Positions 59,798 through 64,000 of a DNA stretch of 64,000 bases are shown piece by piece. This DNA comes from JAVBMU01 sp031551755. Lineage in GTDB: Bacteria; Actinomycetota; Actinomycetes; Actinomycetales; Cellulomonadaceae. The notes under the pieces are model-generated. The model did not search any database. It worked only from the letters and a program-made list of their open reading frames with translations, and was not told where the DNA came from. The translations under genes and the position numbers were made by a program. Position 1 is the stretch's first letter. Each line of letters opens with the position of its first letter. The DNA lies in the NCBI GenBank assembly GCA_031551755.1, contig JAVBNE010000024.1:65839-129838 (forward strand), read 5' to 3'.

Positions 59798-60708
59798 GCT
59801 CGCTTCCCGTCGTCGCCCAGACCGCCGGCCCCAGAGCCGCCCGCGCCGCCGCACGCCGCAAGAAGAGCCTGGCGGGGGGTTCGAGCCGCCGACCCGGCCC
59901 GCTGACCTACCTGTTCCTGGGGGCCACCTTCCTCATCTCGGTCTTCCCGCTGTACTTCACGCTCATCCTCGGCTCCTCGGAATCCGAGGAGATCGCCCGC
60001 AACGCCATGCCGCAATGGCTGCCGGATGCCACCCTCTTCGACAAGTTCGCGGCCGTCGTGAACTCGGATGCCATCAACTTCTGGAAGGCACTCGGCAACT
60101 CGATCATCGTCTCCGGGATCTGCGCCCTGTCGGTGGTGTTGTTCTCGACCCTGGCCGGGTACTCCTTCGCCAAGCTGCGCTTTCGTGGCCGGGGACCGCT
60201 CCTCGTCTTCGTCATCGCGACCATGGCGGTCCCCACGCAACTCGGCGTGGTCCCGATGTTCATCTTGATGTCCGACCTGAACTGGATCGGCAAACTGCAA
60301 GCGGTCATCGTGCCCGCGCTCGTGACCGCCTTCGGGGTGTTCTGGATGACGCAATACCTGGAGACCGCACTGCCCTACGAGCTGATCGAGGCGGCCCGAG
60401 TCGACGGCGCCTCGATGATCCGGACCTTCTGGTCGATCGCGCTCCCCGCCGCACGGCCCGCCGCGACCATGCTCGGCCTCTTCACGTTCGTCCAGCAGTG
60501 GACCAACTTCTTCTGGCCCTCGATCGTCCTGAACCAAGGCAACCCCACCCTGCCTCTGGTCGTGCGATCACTGCAGGCGAACTACTTTGTCGACTACTCC
60601 TTGGTGATGGCTGGAGTCTTCCTGGTCACGGCTCCGCTGATCGTGCTGTTCCTCTTCACCGGTCGCCAGCTCGTCGCCGGAATCATGCAGGGCGCTGTCA
60701 AGGGCTGA
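59794..60708 (+). CDS. cebG: ABC sugar transporter permease, CebG-like (MalG type)
   Basis: A 304-aa permease with six helices and the EAA loop EAARVDGASMIRTFWSIALP. The PLTYLFLGATFLISVFPLYF start and the final TGRQLVAGIMQGAVKG are typical of MalG/CebG subunits. It overlaps cebF by 4 nt. It is followed by an 84-nt gap that holds an 18-bp direct repeat before the beta-glucosidase. Confidence 0.88.
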   Translation: MSSLPVVAQTAGPRAARAAARRKKSLAGGSSRRPGPLTYLFLGATFLISVFPLYFTLILGSSESEEIARNAMPQWLPDATLFDKFAAVVNSDAINFWKALGNSIIVSGICALSVVLFSTLAGYSFAKLRFRGRGPLLVFVIATMAVPTQLGVVPMFILMSDLNWIGKLQAVIVPALVTAFGVFWMTQYLETALPYELIEAARVDGASMIRTFWSIALPAARPAATMLGLFTFVQQWTNFFWPSIVLNQGNPTLPLVVRSLQANYFVDYSLVMAGVFLVTAPLIVLFLFTGRQLVAGIMQGAVKG

Positions 60709-60729
60709 CGCCGGCTGTCAGACCGCCGT

Positions 60730-60769
60730 CCGTGCGCATCCGCGCACTCACCCGTGCGCATCCGCGCAC
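60730..60769. repeat. 18-bp tandem direct repeat upstream of bglC
   Basis: CCGTGCGCATCCGCGCAC at 60730-60747 is repeated exactly at 60752-60769 with a 4-bp spacer (22-bp period). Each copy is itself an imperfect inverted repeat (GTGCG and CGCAC arms), so the pair could be two small hairpins or two protein sites. It does not match the LacI operators above. Confidence 0.8.
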
Positions 60770-60792
60770 CCGATCGAAAGCTGCGAATCGTT

Positions 60793-62277
60793 ATGAGCGA
60801 GTTCGTTCCGTCGGCTCCCGTCCGGCTCTCCGCACAGAACGCCACCGGGACAGTGGAGTTCCCCGCAGGATTCCGCTGGGGAGCGGCCACCGCCGCCTTC
60901 CAGATCGAAGGCGCCGGGCACACCGACGGCCGGCAGGACTCCATCTGGGACGCGTTCTGTCGGGTTCCCGGCGCCGTCCACAACGCGGACGACGGCGAGG
61001 TGGCCTGCGACCACTACCACCGCTATGCCGAGGACGTCGCCCTCATGCGAGACCTCGGTCTGGACACATACCGGTTCTCCACGTCCTGGTCCCGGGTCCG
61101 CCCCGGCGGTGGCGCCGTGAACCAACAGGGCCTGGACTTCTACTCCCGGCTGGTCGACGAACTGCTCGGTGCCGACATCATGCCGTGGCTGACCCTCTAC
61201 CACTGGGACCTGCCGCAGGGGCTCGAAGAGGCCGGTGGGTGGACGAACCGGGACACTGCTTACCGGTTCGCAGAGTACGCCGTCACGATGCATGAGGCCC
61301 TCGGTGACCGGGTCCGCGTCTGGACCACGCTGAACGAGCCGTGGTGTTCGGCCTTCCTCGGGTACACCGGCGGGGTGCACGCCCCTGGCCGGCAGAGCAA
61401 ACCCGACGGCCTGGCCGCCGCGCATCATCTGCTGCTCGGCCACGGACTGGCCCTCCAGGAGCTGCGGGCGCGCGACACTGAGGCGACCTACGGCATCACC
61501 TTGAACTTCACCGTCGCCGACCCGGTCGATCCCGCGAACGAAGCGGATGTGGATGCGGCCCGGCGCATCGACGGCCAGTTCAACCGGATCTTCCTCGACC
61601 CGATCTTCCACGGCGAGTACCCCCAGGACGTGCTGGACGACGTGGCCCCCTACGGGCTACTCGACCACATCCAGGACGACGACCTCGCGCTGATCTCGGC
61701 CCCGATCGACGCCCTGGGCGTGAACTACTACCACGGCGAAGCGGTGTCGGCTGAGCCCCAAGCCGCCGACGGCGGACTCCGCGGGCCGCAAGGACCGGCC
61801 GGGGCTGGCCGCACGACTTCCTCGCCCTACCCGGCGGCCGACCACGTCCACACCCACACCCGTGGACTGCCCACCACCGACATGGACTGGGAGGTCCAGC
61901 CCGAGGGGCTGACCCGCCTGCTCACGCGCCTCCACCAGGACTTCACTGGTCCACACGGCACCGCGCTCTACATCACCGAGAACGGCGCCGCCTACCCCGA
62001 CGTCCTCGAGGCAGACGGGTCGGTGAACGACCAGGACCGGCTCGACTTCATTGACGCCCACCTGCGGGCGACGAAGGAGGCCATCGACGCCGGTGCGGAC
62101 GTGCGGGGCTATTTCGCGTGGTCGTTGATGGACAATTTTGAGTGGGCACTCGGCTACTCGAAGCGGTTCGGCATCGTGCATGTGGACTACCCCTCCCAGC
62201 GCCGAACGGTCAAGTCCAGTGGACACTGGTACGCACAAGTGGCCATGAGCGGTACTGTCCCGGCCAGGACCGAGTAG
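60793..62277 (+). CDS. bglC: GH1 beta-glucosidase
   Basis: A 494-aa cytosolic glycoside hydrolase of family 1, predicted to split cellobiose and related beta-glucosides brought in by the ceb transporter. FPAGFRWGAATAAFQIEG is the family start; the acid/base is Glu182 in TLNEPWC, the nucleophile is Glu396 in YITENGAAY, and WSLMDNFEWALGY ends the barrel. There is a loop of low complexity at about 322-350 (Gly/Ala/Pro-rich). No secretion signal. ATG at 60793; the upstream frame continues into the repeat. Confidence 0.93.
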   Translation: MSEFVPSAPVRLSAQNATGTVEFPAGFRWGAATAAFQIEGAGHTDGRQDSIWDAFCRVPGAVHNADDGEVACDHYHRYAEDVALMRDLGLDTYRFSTSWSRVRPGGGAVNQQGLDFYSRLVDELLGADIMPWLTLYHWDLPQGLEEAGGWTNRDTAYRFAEYAVTMHEALGDRVRVWTTLNEPWCSAFLGYTGGVHAPGRQSKPDGLAAAHHLLLGHGLALQELRARDTEATYGITLNFTVADPVDPANEADVDAARRIDGQFNRIFLDPIFHGEYPQDVLDDVAPYGLLDHIQDDDLALISAPIDALGVNYYHGEAVSAEPQAADGGLRGPQGPAGAGRTTSSPYPAADHVHTHTRGLPTTDMDWEVQPEGLTRLLTRLHQDFTGPHGTALYITENGAAYPDVLEADGSVNDQDRLDFIDAHLRATKEAIDAGADVRGYFAWSLMDNFEWALGYSKRFGIVHVDYPSQRRTVKSSGHWYAQVAMSGTVPARTE

Positions 62278-62299
62278 CCAAGCGGGCGAGGAGGCGCAC

Positions 62300-63325
62300 A
62301 TGACCCCGAGTGGGGTGCGGACCACGGCACCGACATTGGATGAGGTGGCCCAGGCCGCCGGCGTCTCCCGGTCGACGGCTTCGCGTGCCATCAACGGCGG
62401 GTTGCGGGTCTCCCCGGAGGCCCAGAGCGCCGTCGACGAAGCGGTCGCGCAGTTGGGGTACAGCCCCAACCGGGCGGCCCGGTCGCTGGTGACCCGGCGC
62501 ACGGACTCGATCGCCCTGGTCGTCCCCGAGCCGGACGAACGCCTCCTCACGGACCCCTTCTTGACCGGTACCGTGCGCGGAGTCAGCGCCGCTCTCGCCG
62601 CCACCGACCTCCAGCTCGTCCTACTGCTGTCCCGGCCCGGTGGTCGCGGCAGCCAGATCACCCGCTATCTGCGCAGCGGTCACGTCGACGGCGCCATCAT
62701 CGCCTCCCATCACCGTGACGACGAACTCGACAACGAGCTGACCACGAGCCGGATGCCGACGGTATTCGTCGGTCGGCCGTTCCACGCCTCCTCCGAACTG
62801 CGTTATGTGGACGTCAACAACGTCGAGGGGGGCCGGCTTGCGACCGAGCGGCTGATCAACGCCGGACGCCGACGGATCGCGACCATCGCCGGACCACAGG
62901 ACATGACCGCCGGTCTCGACCGGCTGACGGGCTGGCAGGCGGCGCTGGCCGATGCCGGGCTACCGGATGACGCGGTGGAGTACGGGGACTTCGCGCAGGC
63001 CGGAGGCGCGGCGGCGATGGAGCGACTGCTCGCTAAACACCCCGACCTAGACGCGGTTTTTGCTGGCTCCGACCTCATGGCCCAGGGCGCTCTACAAGTC
63101 CTTGCCCAACGTGGACGGACGGTACCCGGCGATGTCGCAGTCGTCGGTTTCGACGACCTTGGGGTCGCGGCCCTTACGTCCCCACCGCTGACCACGGTGC
63201 AGAACCCCGTGGTCGCAATGGTGCGGGAAGCGACCGACCTGCTCTTGCATCTCTTGGCAGGCAGCGCTCCCCCGGCAACGCCCCGGATCTTCGACCCGGT
63301 GCTGATCGAACGGGCGTCGGCCTGA
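62300..63325 (+). CDS. cebR: LacI-family repressor, CebR-like
   Basis: A 341-aa regulator. Residues 11-60 form the LacI helix-turn-helix (PTLDEVAQAAGVSRSTASRA) and the hinge; the sugar-binding core has VVPEPDERLLTDP, VNNVEGGRLATERLI, TIAGPQDMTAG, FAGSDLMAQGAL and VAVVGFDDLGVA. It starts 22 nt after bglC, with GAGGAGG upstream of the ATG, so it is the last gene of the operon and probably represses its own transcription through the operators at 57210-57245. In Streptomyces, cellobiose releases CebR. Confidence 0.92.
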   Translation: MTPSGVRTTAPTLDEVAQAAGVSRSTASRAINGGLRVSPEAQSAVDEAVAQLGYSPNRAARSLVTRRTDSIALVVPEPDERLLTDPFLTGTVRGVSAALAATDLQLVLLLSRPGGRGSQITRYLRSGHVDGAIIASHHRDDELDNELTTSRMPTVFVGRPFHASSELRYVDVNNVEGGRLATERLINAGRRRIATIAGPQDMTAGLDRLTGWQAALADAGLPDDAVEYGDFAQAGGAAAMERLLAKHPDLDAVFAGSDLMAQGALQVLAQRGRTVPGDVAVVGFDDLGVAALTSPPLTTVQNPVVAMVREATDLLLHLLAGSAPPATPRIFDPVLIERASA

Positions 63326-63343
63326 GCACGCCCGCACCACCAA

Positions 63344-63814
63344 TCAAGCATCCGACACGTCGTGCGACTTCTTCTTCCGATGGCAGCCCAAAAAGTACGC
63401 GGTGATTGCCACAAGCAGCCCTCCCACGACGCCAAGAAGAATTCCACCAGTCGGGCTGCCCGACCTCATCCCAACGGTGTTACCAACCGCACCGCTCGAG
63501 CCTTTCGGCAAGTCTTTGGGAAGCTGCGCAATCATTATCGCCTCTTGCTGCGCCTTGAGTCGCCGCAATTCGGGAACGGTGACACCCTTTGAGCCGATCA
63601 GAGCGCGGGCCGAAGCGTTCAAAGCGGTGACTCCGGTCTGCTCGGAATTCACCGCGTAGAGCTCTCCGTATCGCCTGTCGCTCGCGACAAGGGTGCTCGC
63701 AGGAAGCGCTGCCAGCGCCTTTACCTCCTCAGCACTGTAACCGCCTAGCGCGGAGAACCCGCCCGCCAAGTCGACCGCCAGGACGTCAACAGGGGCGTTG
63801 TTGACGTATTCCAC
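63344..63814 (-). CDS. Membrane-anchored protein, probably 5'-truncated by an insertion
   Basis: A 156-aa frame with one C-terminal membrane helix (GGILLGVVGGLLVAITAYFLG) and a short basic tail (CHRKKKSH). I do not recognise the family. The frame stays open leftward of its GTG start: codons at least to about 63880 read like real coding sequence (HLLRPLSSADIGDAGGPYIA) but contain no start codon, and beyond that they run antisense into the transposase gene. That is what an insertion into the 5' part would leave. Base composition is lower in GC than its neighbours, suggesting acquired DNA. Confidence 0.55.
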   Translation of the reverse strand: MEYVNNAPVDVLAVDLAGGFSALGGYSAEEVKALAALPASTLVASDRRYGELYAVNSEQTGVTALNASARALIGSKGVTVPELRRLKAQQEAIMIAQLPKDLPKGSSGAVGNTVGMRSGSPTGGILLGVVGGLLVAITAYFLGCHRKKKSHDVSDA

Positions 63815-63922
63815 CGCGATGTACGGGCCACCAGCGTCACCAATGTCCGCAGAAGAAAGAGGGCGAAGTAAATGAGTCAGTGCGTCAACGGCGTGTAGGG
63901 TCTGCCGGTCTGGAGGTGGCGC

Positions 63923-64000
63923 GTGGCGCGTGGTCAGGAGTTGTTGGATCCTGAGCGTGAGGAGATCTCGCGTGGGATCGCTGAGGGGTTGTCGGGTCGG
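63923..64000 (+). mobile_element. IS30-family transposase, N-terminal fragment at window edge
   Basis: GTG at 63923 with GGAGG 6 nt upstream opens a frame that leaves the window after 26 codons. It reads MARGQELLDPEREEISRGIA, then EGLSGR. This matches the N-terminal region of IS30-type transposases, whose first helix has the (P/L)xEREEI(S/A)xGLAxGxS pattern. The rest of the element and its right end lie outside. The left terminal repeat should lie between about 63870 and 63910 but cannot be defined without the partner end. Confidence 0.6.

Noticed and set aside
60015..61295. A 426-codon frame across cebG and bglC
   Set aside because: It reads Arg/Pro/His-rich in the +1 frame of two well-supported genes.
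1..64000. rRNA, tRNA, CRISPR array, prophage or replication origin
   Set aside because: No cloverleaf, rRNA motif, regular spacer array, phage structural gene or DnaA-box cluster was seen.

Overview
High-GC actinobacterial chromosome. The window carries two WhiB proteins, a PdtaS-type sensor, TIGR03089, DUF3499, DUF5719 and DUF2505 family proteins, and GTG starts with many 1-4 nt start/stop overlaps. The order manB / Trm112 / DUF3499 / minimal zincin / DUF5719 / giant GT2 / whiB2 is a core actinobacterial neighbourhood. A Micrococcales-like host is possible but cannot be proven from this sequence. No rRNA, tRNA or CRISPR array was seen.

Layout. (1) 1-8.5 kb: a truncated membrane protein, S-adenosylhomocysteine hydrolase, a small XRE-like remnant with a short partner ORF, a CDF metal transporter, Trm112-like protein, phosphomannomutase, and a coupled GT-C / GT2-GtrA pair. 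(2) 8.7-12.3 kb: all four dTDP-L-rhamnose genes (rmlB, rmlA, rmlD, rmlC) in alternating orientation, with hairpin terminators. (3) 12.4-19.8 kb: the conserved DUF3499 / zincin / DUF5719 / 1081-aa glycosyltransferase / WhiB2 / TIGR03089 block. (4) 19.8-24.6 kb: a tightly overlapping galactofuranan module (glf, glfT2, Wzm-like and Wzt-like exporter). (5) 24.7-34.3 kb: a surface-sugar island with a PseB-like dehydratase, an RmlD-like reductase, a NeuB-family synthase, a GT4, an SpsF-like nucleotidyltransferase, a DUF6541 membrane protein, a Wzx-like flippase and an unrecognised protein. (6) 34.3-42.7 kb: two secreted proteins that share a C-terminal FG-GAP/VCBS propeller, one with a PGRP amidase domain and one with a SpoIID/LytB domain, plus DUF2304, a DPM1-like GT2, another GT2 and a GlfT1-like galactofuranosyltransferase. 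(7) 42.9-57.0 kb: LCP ligase, purE/purK, two divergent two-component systems, a MacB/FtsX-type ABC system, WhiB1, PdtaS and a DUF2505 protein. (8) 57.1-63.3 kb: a complete ceb-like operon (binding protein, two permeases, GH1 beta-glucosidase, LacI repressor) behind a promoter with two LacI-type operators. (9) 63.3-64 kb: a gene that appears cut by an IS30-like element, whose transposase starts at 63923 and leaves the window.

How it fits together. Most of the window builds the cell envelope. RmlABCD supply dTDP-rhamnose and ManB hexose-1-phosphates. Glf, GlfT1 and GlfT2 make a galactofuran polymer and the Wzm/Wzt pair exports it. The LCP protein probably attaches polymer to peptidoglycan. The NeuB island should make a further acidic or deoxy sugar that Wzx may flip on its carrier. 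The amidase and SpoIID proteins would act on the wall outside the cell. The least explained parts are the incomplete nonulosonate-like pathway and the paired propeller-bearing wall proteins.
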